Shown here piece by piece: positions 22,846 to 35,300 of a stretch of 64,000 nucleotides of DNA. Numbering within the stretch: the stretch's first letter is position 1; each line of letters opens with the position of its first letter. A model generated the notes under the pieces. It was given only the letters and a program-made list of their open reading frames with translations, ran no database searches and was not told the origin of the DNA. Both the position numbers and the translations under genes were made by a program. The stretch comes from Monosporascus cannonballus. Its lineage: Eukaryota > Ascomycota > Sordariomycetes > Xylariales. The stretch spans positions 9,858-73,857 of the forward strand of contig QJNS01000255.1 of assembly GCA_004154925.1 (NCBI GenBank). The letters are read 5' to 3'.

Positions 22846-23976
22846 TAACGTAAACCTTTTTAGGTTATATCCGGTAATAACGTTATTAACTTATGGACCT
22901 GTAAGAAATTCTTTAACGAAAAATATTAAAGCTAATTAAGGGGCCGATAGCTTATCGTTATTTTAAGCATACTTAACGGCAGCCTTTAACCCGTAAGTTT
23001 CGTTCGAAATACGCTTATTTACTTTTTTTCTAATTTTTAGATCTTCGATTTATCCTAAAGACTTAACCTTTTTACAAATATAAAGGTATTCCTTAAAGAT
23101 ATATAGCTCCTTACATAAACATTTCTTTATTAAGTGGTTATGGCGATCATTACCGTTATTTTTACGGCTAATGTCACGGTTGCTAGCCCCTTTTATCTAA
23201 TCAGGAGTTTCTCCATTTAGGGTAACGCCGAACGCTTTCCGTAACAATTATTCTGCGTTAACGCCTTAAACCTTCCTTAACCTTATATGGCTTCGGAACC
23301 GCTTTACCAGTTTCTGTACGGGTAGTAATTTAGCAGGGTTTTTACCTTCGAATATGGCTTTTTCCACCGCAGCAATCTAGGTAACAGAAAAGTCGGGTAA
23401 GTAAGCATTAACAGCCTTTAGGAAATCAAGATGGCCGTAATAACTTACGACGGCTAAAATCTAAAGTTTCGCAGCTTTAATATACATTTTTCAATATATG
23501 GATAACCAAATATCTATTTAAATTCTATTGGTCTTTAACGCTTATTTGTATCGAACGTCAACCTTGTAAATTCGAACGTTATTACTAAATTTAAATTCAA
23601 TTTTTAAAATAATTAACCTTTTTCGAAACGTAACCTTTTTCCAATATATCTAATAATAATTAGAATAAACGGACTGGTTTAAAAACGTATTAACTTTAAC
23701 GAATGCCTTTCTTTAAACGATATATAAGAACTGCTTCTTAATATATACTTTTAAGGCCTTTTCGAATTTCGAATAATTCGGACCATTTAAGGCATATTCG
23801 TTAGTCACTTTATTTTAAAAATAATAAGGCTTAAGAAAAATTAATATTATTAACAAAGGTAATATTTGGGCTACGTTAAGGTTAATATATACTTACAACA
23901 TACCAGCTTTCGTACTAACGTAAAATTCGAAAATATTATACTTTTTAAAGGTCCTCTTCCTAAGTAAATATCTAGG

Positions 23977-24039
23977 TGTAACGAGCTATGCGGTTTAACC
24001 AATTATTAAACCTTAAGTCGACGGGTTTATGTTGGCAGG
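23977..24039 (-). repeat. Element F 3' LTR, outer part (left of insertion A)
   Basis: Starts tgtaacgagctatgcgg and matches the start of the F 5' LTR at 37740 and, more loosely, the 394-bp LTRs of B, C and D. It is interrupted after gcagg by element A and resumes at 31443. Together the two parts give an LTR of 391 bp. Confidence 0.8.
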
Positions 24040-24245
24040 TGTGAGAATACAGCCCCTATAAGGATGAAGCTGGTAGCCGACCAGCCACCGATCAGCCACC
24101 GACCCATTTACTAATATAAATCCACCATCTGGCAACTAATAGGAAACGCTAGATGGAAGTAACTTAATATATTTATTTCTTAGAATTTGTTTTACGATTG
24201 GTCGAAAATCACCTTACTTAGCTTATAACTATCCATTATCTTACA
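24040..24245 (+). repeat. 5' LTR of element A
   Basis: 206 bp, tgtgagaatacagcccc ... attatcttaca. It is the same length as the 3' copy at 31237. The outer (left) half retains normal GC (gccgaccagccaccgatcag); the inner half is AT-rich. Confidence 0.92.
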
Positions 24246-25494
24246 ATTTTTCCATTTACCATAAAAAGTAACGCGATAATTACCAGAAGCAAAGTTCGCC
24301 GATTACGAAACGAACTTAAGTTACTAGTCGAAAAGATCGCCGATCGGAACCTAACCGATAAGTGATCGATTACGGTACGAGAATAGGCGAAAAAACTTAT
24401 AACGGAATTTTAACGGATAAAGAATTATGGTTCCCGAAATCCTGAATCCCTTTATATATATAATAAGGACGTATCCTAATAACCATTAATTAAACGGTTA
24501 GAAAACAGATATAATATAATAATTACGTCCTAAAATTCAAAATAAAAAAAGATTAAACCTTTTAATAATAACCAGATTTTAGAAATTATTTATTAATAAA
24601 ACGAATAATATTTAAAATTATTCCGATAATTAACCGAATAATAAATAATAATATAAGTTAAAAAAATAAAATTTTATAAGTTAATTATAATATTGTTATA
24701 AAAATTTAAAAGCAATAAATAAATATAATATTATAATTATCCGAAACTTTCTAAATGCGCGTTAATTAAAAAAAAGAAAATTAAATAAAAATTATTACGA
24801 AAACTTATACCGAAAAACTAAGGCGAATATCTTTATTTATATTTAATAAGTTATGGGTTATATGGACGTTTTTATTACGAATACGTAACGATTATACTTT
24901 ATTATATTTAATTATTTTATTTATAAAAAAAATTAAAAATAAAGAATATACGGATTTTTATTAGAAAAAGCCATATAAATCTTAATTTTTTCGATAAGGA
25001 ATATAAGGAATAATTTATAGAATTACGATAATAATCCGATTAATTACCGTTAAATTTTTATATTAAATAAAGATTCTTAATTTATAAAATAAAGTTTACG
25101 GACGTTTTTAACCCGGAAAATAATCGGGATAATAAGTATTTTATTTTTAATTATTTTTATAAATTAATATTAAGGTTACGAAATACTTTATTACGAAAAA
25201 ATATTAAACTAAAATATATTAATAACGTAATAAATAAAGTAAAATATTTTTAAAATATTTAAAAAACGGCAAAAAAAACCGATTATTTTCCGTTAAAAAT
25301 ATTAATAAAAATAAATAATTTTACTTTAATATTTTCGGAAACAAAATCCTTAAAATAAATTATAAATACTATATAAAAATAATGAAAACTGTAAGTATTT
25401 TTATAATCGAAAAATAAATAATCGTTAATTTAATTCCGATCGGAATAAATCCATATAGTTTAATACTTTTAATTTTTATAAAAACTTATTTAAA

Positions 25495-25536
25495 TATTAT
25501 AATTATAAGAAATTAAATTATAAAAACGTAAATTAC
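25495..25536 (+). pseudogene. RIP-mutated gag zinc knuckle of element A
   Basis: Fourteen codons read YYNYKKLNYKNVNY. Reversing G-to-A (TGT/TGC to TAT/TAC) and C-to-T (CAT to TAT) changes gives the CX2CX4HX4C spacing of a retroviral nucleocapsid knuckle. All four metal ligands are lost. Confidence 0.7.
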
Positions 25537-28500
25537 AAATTAAAAAAAATAAAAAAACCTTATTATTCCGGCTATACGGAAACCGATTTTCGAAAGCCGT
25601 ATAAAACGTTATAATATATAATAATAAATTAAATTAATTCCTAAACGTAAACCCAAAAAAAAAGCCTAAATAAACGTATACGTTTAATTTATTTCGGCTA
25701 ATAACTATAAAACGGTCGGAATAAAACCACTTTTTTAAAAAAGGTATTTATTAAAAGAAATACGGGAAACGTAACGATATAAATAAATATAAATACCGGA
25801 ATATAAATAAATATTATAAATAAAAAATTAATAAAAAAAATTTAATTTTTAATTAATTTCTGTAAATATTCTGGGTTTTATCGGCATTAATAACGCATAT
25901 ATTAAGTATTATGGGGTTTACGAAATTTTTATTAATATAATAAATAATAACGAAAATAAACGAAAATTTAAGCAAATTTATTTTATAATACGCCGTAATT
26001 AAAAAACGTTTAATTTCTTATTATTTAAAGCCGGAATAAATAAATTAAAGATTTTATTAAATATAATTATATATTAATAATTATACGGATTATTACAAAA
26101 AATTAACAAATAAAAAATTATAAACTTAATATTTTTTAATAAGTAAATTTATATTATTAATTTGATATATTTAGCCGAAAAATTAAATATCCCGGAATTT
26201 AAGGAATAATAAAAATAAAGAATAATTAATTTCTTTATATACTTAAAGAATTTCCGGCGAATATATTCCGAAAAAATAATAAGAAAAATATTTTAACTAT
26301 TAAAAACAAAATATATAATAAATTTAATCCCAAAGAAAACGCTATTATTCGGCCTAATTTACCTTATTTCGGAAACTTAAAGGAAATTATTCGAAAAATA
26401 TATCCGAAAAAATCTGAAAATAAACCGGATACGTTATTCGAAAACGGACGTAAAAGTATTAATATTATTTATGTCCAAAATAAACAGTAATTTCCGATTA
26501 TACGTTAATTATAAAAGGTTAAATCGGGTAACGATAAAAAATTAATATTTTTTATTTTTAATTTTAAAAATAATAAATCGTTTAAGATTAATTAAGGTAT
26601 TTTGGAAAATTAATTTTAAAAATATTTATTACCGTATTAAAATTAAAAAGGGCAATTAATAAAAAATCGTTTTCCGAATGCAGTACGAATAATTCAAATA
26701 TATAATTATATTATTTAGTTTTATTAACGTATTAATTATATTTTAAATTTATATACATAAAGTATTAATTAAATTAATTAATTATATATACGTAATATAT
26801 TTAAATAATATAATTATTTATTCCGATAATAAAAAAATATACGAAATATTTTTAGTTAATTTATAAATAATTATTATAATATTAATTATTTATTAAAACG
26901 TTTAAATATAATTTTTTTAAAAAAAAGTTTTTAGGATTTATAATTAATACTAACGGTTTAAAAATGAACTGCCGACGGGTCAATATTATCGAAATATAAT
27001 TAAAGCTAAAATTAATTTATAATATTTAAGTATTTTTAAAATTTATAAATTTTTATCGAAAATTTATTGCTTATTATTTACGTATTACCGAACTTATTAT
27101 TAGGTTTTTAAAAAGGGCGTAAGGTAAAAATAAAATAACAGAATTTAAGTAATCCGAAAAAATTAAAAAGGCGTTTTAAAACTTAAAAAATATTTTTTAG
27201 TCGGTAACCATTTTCCGATATTAAAATAATGCCAAAAATACCAGGATTAAAATAAACGCCTTAATAAAAACTATACTAAAAATATTTTTATAAAAATACG
27301 GAAAATATTAACGCTTAATCGTATATTAATTACAAAAGCTAAATCTAACTAAAAAGCAATAAATTATAAAGTAATAAAAATTATTAACGATTATAAAAAA
27401 CTTAAAATATTAACGGTAATACCTTAAAAATACGGAAAAAATTTCTTAATATTTACCGATTATATAGCGTTAAAAGATATAATAAAATCGTTAATACGTA
27501 ATTTTAAGAAAAAATTAACTTAATAAATTTATTATTTTACGTAATTTAATTTTAAGATTTAATACCAACCGGGTATTAATAATTTAGCAGATAAATTATT
27601 TAAACGCTCGGATTATATATTAAAGAAAATTACATATAAAATATAATTCTTATATTATTTAAGAAATTCGGATTTACAAATAATATGCCGGAAAACGTAC
27701 GAAAAACGGTTACAAATATATAACGCGATTTAGAATATTATAAAAAGGTAAAAGGCCTTATAAAAATAACGTAAAATTCGTTCGTTATAAAATTCCTAAA
27801 TAAATTTTAGGTAGCGAAAATTTAAATAATTATTATCTGCGTAAAAAAAGCGGAATATTTTCGTTATACGATTATAAATTTTTTTTTAAAAAAATAAGGA
27901 ATTATATATTTGCCAAATTTATCGTTTATAAATAATAATATAAATACAAATCGTAACAATAATACGATTAACGGTTAAATAACGGTAATTGCAAATTATA
28001 ACCGTATTATAATCGGATTCTAAGAAATTTAAGAAAAACGAAATTAATATTAAAATTATTATTTATAATTAATATATTTTATATCTTTTAATAAAAAATT
28101 TATTTAAAAACGAAACGATATTTTAGCCGAAAATTTCCTAATAATTTTACGATTAGGTGGGAAAGTTATAAATTAAGGATTTAAATATTATAAAATTAAT
28201 ATAAATAATTAGATATTAAATTAAAATAAAAAAGGGATATTTTTTAAATTTAAATAAAATTTTATATTATTAGGATAAATTCGTAATTCCGTTATAAAAC
28301 GTTTTACGGAAATAATTAATTAATTAATATCATAATAATTTAAAAGTAAATTATATAAAATATATCCGTACGTTAAAATTAATAATTAAAAGATTTTATT
28401 AAAAAATATAATAAATAATATCCGAAAATATATTAAATAATATTTAAATTATTAAGATATAATAAAATTACGTTATAAATTATATAAATAATTATAACTT

Positions 28501-31236
28501 TTATTATTATTTAAATAATCTTTTTAAAAAAGTTTATTAAATTTTATTACGAAATTTTTTAAAAGCTTACATTTAAACTGGTTAAAATATAACGTAATTT
28601 TGGTAATCGTCAACCATTTTGCGAAATTAAAATTATTTATCCTTACGGTTAAAACCTTAACCGCAGCCGAATTAACCCGATTATTTTACGACGAAATTAA
28701 ATGCAAATTCGGTATATTAACCGGAATTATTAATAATAAAAATAAATTATTAACGAATTAATTCTGGGCGAAATTTTATAAAAAATAAAAAATAAAGCAA
28801 TAAATATTAATTATTTATTATTCGTAAATCGATAAATAAACAAAACGTATTTATTAAATTTTAAAATATTATTTCCGTAATTACGTTAATAAATATTAAA
28901 ATAATTAAATAAAGTTATTACGAAATACGGAATTCGTATATAATAATACGTAAAATACGTTTACCGGCCGTTTTCCGTTTAAAGCCTTATATAGGTATTA
29001 TTTAAAAATAATAAAATATTTTTTATAAAAGTTTAAAAAATTAATACAAAAAATTAAAAAGCGTTTCGAAAAAATGGCGGTTATTTATTACATAATATAT
29101 AAATATTAGGAAAAAATAATAATAATTTAAAAAAATATTATAATTAACGTTATACGTTTATAAAATTCTAATTAAGGCAATAAGTAAATTTATTACTTAA
29201 AAACTTTAAGTTTAAAAATAAAAAATTTATATTTATTTATATCCGGGTTGTAATTAAAAAACGAATAAATTCCTAAACGTATAAAATAATTTTTTTTACC
29301 AAATATTAACGGATATATGATATATTTTTAATATTTTTATTAAAACCGAAATATAACCAGAAATCGGGCGATATTTAAATAACGTTATTAAACTTAATAA
29401 AAGAATAAGAGAAATAAATAATAAAGGATATCATTTATTACCGAAATAATCGAAAATAACGTAAATATCTAATTAAATAAAAAGGTTAGCGCGCCGAATA
29501 TAATACGTAAAAACTTTGAAAACATTTCGAATATGCATTTAAAATATTATAACGTTACGAAAAAAAAATTAAATATATATATAAAAAATAGGACGACTTA
29601 AAAACCGTAAGATAATAATAACTTAATCGGAAATTAATTACTTAATAATTATAAAAATTATAAAAAATAATTTCAAATAAAATTAAAATATTAATATTAA
29701 AATATTATTTAATTATATAATTGCTTTTAAGCTTTTAACGAATAATTACTTTATCGTATACCAATTAAAAACTTATAAGCAATATAAAAAGAATTAAACT
29801 TTTATTTCGAAAATAAAATTTTGCATATAATTATTAAGCTTTACGTTAATTAGCCCTTAATAAGCGTATTAAAAAAGTTAATATAAAAATATCGAAAAAA
29901 TTAGAAAATATATAACGGCAAAAAACGGGTACGTTTATTAAATTTACTAGGCGTAAAACCCGGAAAAAACTTAGAAACGTTTTATTTCTTACGAAAAATA
30001 AAATCTAAATAACCGGAATATAATTTATTATTAATCGGAAATAAGGCGCCATTTTTGAAACGTTTAACGTATTTAGGTTTGGTAATAATTTCGCCGGGCA
30101 AAACCGTTTTTTAATTATAGTTCTTAATAAATATCAGAATTTCATTAAGACGTTAGAAAACGGGCGGAAAATACTTATAAACAGGAAGTATAACGGCATA
30201 ACGGCCCTTAAAAATCGCCTTATTTATAAAGATACCTTAAAATTACGCCTAATCGGAAATTAATTGCGAAATAGTAAAAAAAAAACCGTAATATTTATAA
30301 AAAGGACTTAAATTTATAAATCCATAAAACGGCGTTAAAACTAGATTTCCATAGCCATAACGGATAATCGGAAATTAACTTTAATTATATTAAGGAAATA
30401 ATATTTTTTAATAATAATTACGTTAAAAACGAATTTAATTTTACGAAAAACGTTAAATCGATAACCGACCGTAACTATGTCGGAACGTTCGTATTAAATA
30501 CCCGTAATACGAATTTTTTCGAGTTCGTCGATTAACTCCTAATTATTAATACCGAACTGAAAAACCGTCTAAACGGTATTCTTAAAAATAATTAAAATTT
30601 AAATAAAAATTAAATAACGATATTAATAACATTAAAAATAATTATTTATCCTGCGAAAAGGTCTATAATAATAATTAATTATAACGTAATTTAAAATGTC
30701 CAGAATTTAAATATAAACCGTACGGTAATCGAAATAATATTATATTATATAAATATAATACGGTTTATTATCGCCTGTAATACGACTAGTATTTATTTTA
30801 TTATTGGCGTCGAAAGGATCGCGTTAAAGAAAATCTTAATCCTTTTTAATATCAAAATACTATTTCTTTTGGAATTCTTTACGAAAAAAATATAACGAAC
30901 GGAAATAATACGCAGAATAAACGGAAAAGGCGAAATAAAACTAAAAAAAATAAAAAACCGAACGGAACGGGTACGTAAAAGGAATGGAGATATAAGCGTA
31001 AAAAGGAAAAAGAAAAAAAGGCAAATAAAATAAGGGTAAAAACGGATTATAATAAGGAAATAGGCGGAACATAATTAATTACATAATATGGTACGTATTA
31101 ATTATTACGGTAATTATTTATAATATAATATAATAATAAATTATCGGCATATATACGTAATTAAACCTACGAAATATGTTATATCAAATTAATGATAATA
31201 TTATTAGGGATTAATAATTTAAAAAGGGGAAATAAT

Positions 31237-31442
31237 TGTAAAAATATAGCCCTTATAAGGATAAGGCTAATAGCCGACTAGCTACCGATCAGCCACCGAC
31301 CTATTTATTAATATAAATCCACCATCTGGCAGCTAGTGGGAAACGCCAGATAGAAATAACCCAATATACTTACTTCTTGGAATCTGCTTTACGACTGGTC
31401 GGAGATCACCTCACCCAGCCCACAGCTATTTATTATCTTACA
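31237..31442 (+). repeat. 3' LTR of element A
   Basis: 206 bp, tgtaaaaatatagccc ... attatcttaca, preceded by a polypurine tract and followed by the gcagg target duplication. Here the right (outer) half has the higher GC, the mirror image of the 5' LTR. Confidence 0.92.
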
Positions 31443-31775
31443 GCAGGAGTATCGTAACAATCTGAGCAATAAATATAATAACGTATTACGTTTCGTATTA
31501 CCAAAGGTGCTTTAGGTAATTATGTTATATTGTAAACATTTGGTATTAATAAGTATTATAAGCTGAAATTATCTAAATTATAAAAATAATAAATATATTA
31601 TATTTAATTTTTCCTTTTTATCGAATTTGGCTTTACAGGCTTTACGATCGATCCTATCGAGCTTAGCTTTACAGGCTTTACGATCGATCCTATCGAGTCA
31701 TTACGTAACTTGACCTATATGGCTTAATCGTTTATTACGACCGTTTCCGAGGCCGTAATCTGCTAGGTTATAACA
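31443..31775 (-). repeat. Element F 3' LTR, inner part (right of insertion A)
   Basis: Continues the F LTR after the duplicated gcagg (agtatcgt ...). It ends ggttataaca at 31775, just before the complement of the polypurine tract. It contains two perfect 32-bp direct repeats. Confidence 0.8.
31630..31697. repeat. Two perfect 32-bp direct repeats in the F LTR
   Basis: Units at 31630-31661 and 31666-31697 are identical (gctttacagg ... ctatcgag), separated by 4 bp (ctta). Each unit itself contains gctttacaggctttac, a half-repeat. No equivalent was seen in the LTRs of A, B, C, D or G. Confidence 0.85.
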
Positions 31776-31844
31776 CGATTCTCTTTTTTCATAATCTTCG
31801 TCTCGAAGATTTCTTTTTTTCCCGTAAGTTTTCCTTTTATCATT

Positions 31845-32360
31845 ATGTCGGGTCGTATTAAAAAACCGATTAACCGAAAAACGAAAAAACGAAATAACTT
31901 ACTTAAATTAATTACTTTTTGAATTATGGATATACCTATATGTTTTTATTATATTCGTTACGGATTATTTTTTTGTTATGCTTTTTCGTCGGATTTTTCC
32001 AGGTACGAAAAATACGTAATACGGAATTAGGGCCTTTGTAACGTTAACAGTTTTTCCATTTTTCAACTTGAAAAACTTGTTTCCAATTACCTTAAGATTA
32101 AAACGAAATTTGAGAAAGCCGAGGAAAAAACGGAAGAGGCGTAGGCCAAGGTTCGTTATTTTCGAAAACAAAAGAAGTTATGGGCTAATTATATAGTACG
32201 TATGCTATTTCGTGGGTTTTGGTCCCTGGAAGAGTTGGATAAGTTGGAACGTCGAGAGAAACAGGCCGAACTGGAGGCCGCCAAGGCTATAATAGCGGAG
32301 GCCGTACCTTTTTTTAATTGGTTTAATTTGGAATCCATAAATTGGTCGTTTATTAATTAG
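31845..32360 (+). pseudogene. Antisense Cys-rich/coiled-coil gene of element F
   Basis: 172 codons in one frame from ATG (31845) to TAG (32358-32360), broken by only a few internal stops, at least two of them TAG where CAG is expected. After a basic N-terminus (SGRIKKPINRKTKKR) comes a segment with Cys and Tyr (Tyr plausibly from Cys): ICFYYIRYGLFFCY, RYEKYVIRNQGLCNV. It fits a C-x2-C ... C-x2-C ... C zinc-cluster-like pattern. A charged coiled coil follows (FEKAEEKTEEAQAK, LEELDKLERREKQAEL). It is transcribed against pol and ends about 30 bp from the chromodomain stop. Function unknown; possibly nucleic-acid binding (inference). Confidence 0.72.
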
Positions 32361-32389
32361 GGGGCTTTTAACTTTGCCAATTTCGGCAT

Positions 32390-35300
32390 TATTAATAAAA
32401 GTTTTTTAATAGGTGTTAGGCGCCAATAAGATTTTTAGCAGATTTCTAGATGTTTTTGGAATCTAGGTGTTTTTTTCATTTAATTAAGTACTAAGTAAAT
32501 CCGTTTTGTTTCCGTATGTCGAGGATTTTTTCCACCTTATATGCTTATTCGTTTTTTATTTTTATATCGTTTTGTACCGTATATACTTTGATCGTATCCG
32601 TTATTAATTCGAATAAGGAAATATGAAAAATTAGATAAAGTTTAACTTTTGGTAAAAATTCTAATTAATAATTATTTTTTAAGATTTTTTTGACGATTTT
32701 ATATAAACCGATATATTTGAAATCAAATTTTTTATTAAGTTTTTTTGTTTAAATGTTTTTTGTAACGAAAAAAATTATTTCCCCTTTTTCGAAAATTAAT
32801 TTTTTTTAATTTTTTTAATTATTATATTTATTTATTTAATTCCGTACGAATTTTAGTTCCGTCTTTATTTTTTTGGTATAATTATTATAATTGTTTTAAC
32901 GTAAGGATTATTTTAATATTAATTAAACTATTATTACGTATTTTTTTTTGGAAATTTTTGGAATAAAATCAAAATTTACGTTCGTAAATATTATTTTAAT
33001 ATTTTTATAATAACTGGTATTATGAATTATTTATACGATTAATAATTTCTTAACTTAATTATTTTGCTTATAATTAATATAATATCGTAAATCAATTTCC
33101 AAAATTTGGGTTATTCGTTTTATTTATTTATTTATTTATTTAAGATTTAAATACATTAAATAATTTATAATTTAAGCCGATTTATGTTATTAAATTTTGC
33201 CAAAATTTTAATACAAATATTAATTCTTTATTTGATATAATTTTTATTAATAATCCGTATATATTAAAAATATGTTTAAAAAAGGTATATTTTTTGATCG
33301 GTATTTGTATTTTTATAATATAATAAAAAATAAGAAAATTTCGTAAATCGGTCGACGATTACGAAAATGTTATTATAATATATTTCGGTAATTGGATTTC
33401 TTGATATAAAAAACTTAATAATAAAGTTAAATATGATTAAATATTATAATTACTTTACGACTAGTAATAGTTGTAATTTTCTATATAACTTATATTATCG
33501 AATTTTTGTTTTAACGTAAATATTATATTGCCGTATCACCTTTTGTATTATTAATTTTATTTTAAAGAAAAAATATGTTCGTTAAAATCGCTCTAAGGTT
33601 TTATAAATCTCTAAATATTTATGTAACTAATATTCGTATATTTTTCGTATTAAAGTTTTTTGGTATTTATTTGGTATTTATGTTTTGTTTGTTTTTTGAT
33701 TTTCTGGGAAATTATCGTTATATTATTGGATTTTTTAATGCATATTGTTAGATATTATCTAAATCGTCGCAATTTGTCGTAAGCGTAAATATTTTTCCGT
33801 AATAATATCAAAAATTATATAATTAATTTTGATTAATTTTTCTTTAAAGTCTAATTATTTACTTAAAATATTTGCTTTACCGTTTTTTAAGTTTTTTTTA
33901 TAGATAATAACGAAATCAAAATTCGTTAATTTTTCTGTATATCTTAATTATTATTCTGTAAATATTTTGGTCGTAATAAATCGGGAAAAATTTTAATAAT
34001 TTATATAAACCTTAACTTAATACAAATTTCTTTTTAAAAAATACCTAAATTTTCGAAATACTATAATAATAGCTATAAATTCCTTATTTGAAATGCCGTA
34101 ATTAAGTTCGGTTTTTTTAACTTATACGAAAAGAATATAATAAAATGCAATTTGCCTTAATTATTTCGTTATCCGATTACTGCGCCTAATACGTAATCCG
34201 AAATATCGGTTTTTAGTTTAACGGGGCGGTTTAAATCGTACATAATTAGTATTAATTTGTTGGTAATCGTATCCTTAATATCTTGAAATATCTTTTTCGT
34301 ATTTGGCGTCTATTTGAACTTTTTTATTTTTTTTGTAAAATTCGTTAAAAATATAATTATTTTGCTAAAATTTCGAATAAATTTCTTATAATAATTAACG
34401 AATCCAAGGAATATTTGTACTTTTTTAATTATCGTTAACGTTTACCACTTTATAATTATAATAATTTTCTTGGAGTTTATCTTAATATGTTTTAAGGTAA
34501 TAATATGTCCTAAATATTTTACTTTTTGCATATAAAATTAACTTTTTTTTGTGTTAATAAGTAACTTTACGTTTTATAAAGCTTAAAAAATTTTGTAAAC
34601 GTATTTTGCGTATGCTTTTTTTATTTCCAAAAACATGAAAATGTCGTCGAGATAGCAAATAACAAAAATATCGAGGTATTTTCGTAATATATAATTTACT
34701 ATCCGCTAAAAGGTTGCTAGTATGTTTATAAATTCTATTAGTATAACCAAATATTTAAATAATCCGTATTTTATTTTAAATGTTATTTTTTATTTGTATT
34801 CTTTTTTAATCCTAATAAAGTTATATTTATTTTTAAAATCGAATACTATAAATTATTTGGTTCCGTAAAGTCGGTCTTTTATTTCCATAATTAAGGGTAA
34901 TAATATTCGATCCTTAATAATAATGTTATTTAATTATCGATAATTAATTATAAGTTGTAATTTTTTATTTTTTTTAGGTACAAAAAATATCGGATATTTT
35001 GTTGGTAATTTCGAAGGTCGAATCCCTTTTTTCTGTAACCGATCTTCTATATATTCTTTAAAAATACGTAATTTATTTCTGTTAAAATTGTAAATGGGGT
35101 AAAACTTTGTTAAAGATCTTTCTTTAAAAACTATTTCATGATTTTATTCGTATATTCTAATAGTTTCGTATTAAGCTTTTTCTTAAAGAACTACTTATAT
35201 CCGTAATATTATAATAATATATTAATCAGATTTTTTGATTTTTAGGGCTGCCGTTTTTGTTATTTCAGATCGTTATTTAGTTACCTTAATTTCGTTCTAA

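Larger units (their letters stand above)
18700..23976 (-). mobile_element. Ty1/copia retrotransposon remnant, RIP-mutated
   Basis: The polyprotein reads right to left through many RIP stops. A gag-type Cys-rich knuckle relic (KCLCKELYIFKEYLYICKKV) lies near 23,060-23,140. The end of protease lies at 22609-22845 (NYLYVFKIYINLISYKL, cf. the copia motif NVLYVPxLxxNLIS). The block after the integrase core lies near 20,960-21,100 (AEYLKKMDSKIYIGYFMGY, NIYRVWIFF). Reverse transcriptase spans about 19,560-19,880 (AVVARFNLEFRYLNAVNAFL; then FYVNDIII near 19,600-19,617, where the catalytic YVDD has become YVND). This order (gag-PR-IN-RT) is diagnostic of copia. The right end is cut by element F at 23,977. 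The left end and its LTR are not resolved; 18,700 is approximate. Confidence 0.8.
24040..31442 (+). mobile_element. Ty3/gypsy retrotransposon A, complete but RIP-inactivated
   Basis: 7,403 bp with two 206-bp LTRs and a perfect 5-bp target duplication gcagg (24035-24039 and 31443-31447). The plus-strand order is as follows. A gag zinc knuckle lies at 25495-25536, where all Cys and His of CX2CX4HX4C read as Tyr. Reverse transcriptase lies near 26,450-27,000 (YYRIKIKKGN, then a VMPFGLTN-type block). Integrase lies at about 28,576-28,770 (NVILVIVNHFAKLKLFI and LTAAELTRLFYDEI; the VDRF aspartate reads as Asn). A polypurine tract (aaaaaggggaaataat) abuts the 3' LTR. In-frame TAA/TAG are dense throughout. 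The 1.5 kb between integrase and the 3' LTR (about 29,500-31,200) was not resolved. Confidence 0.88.
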
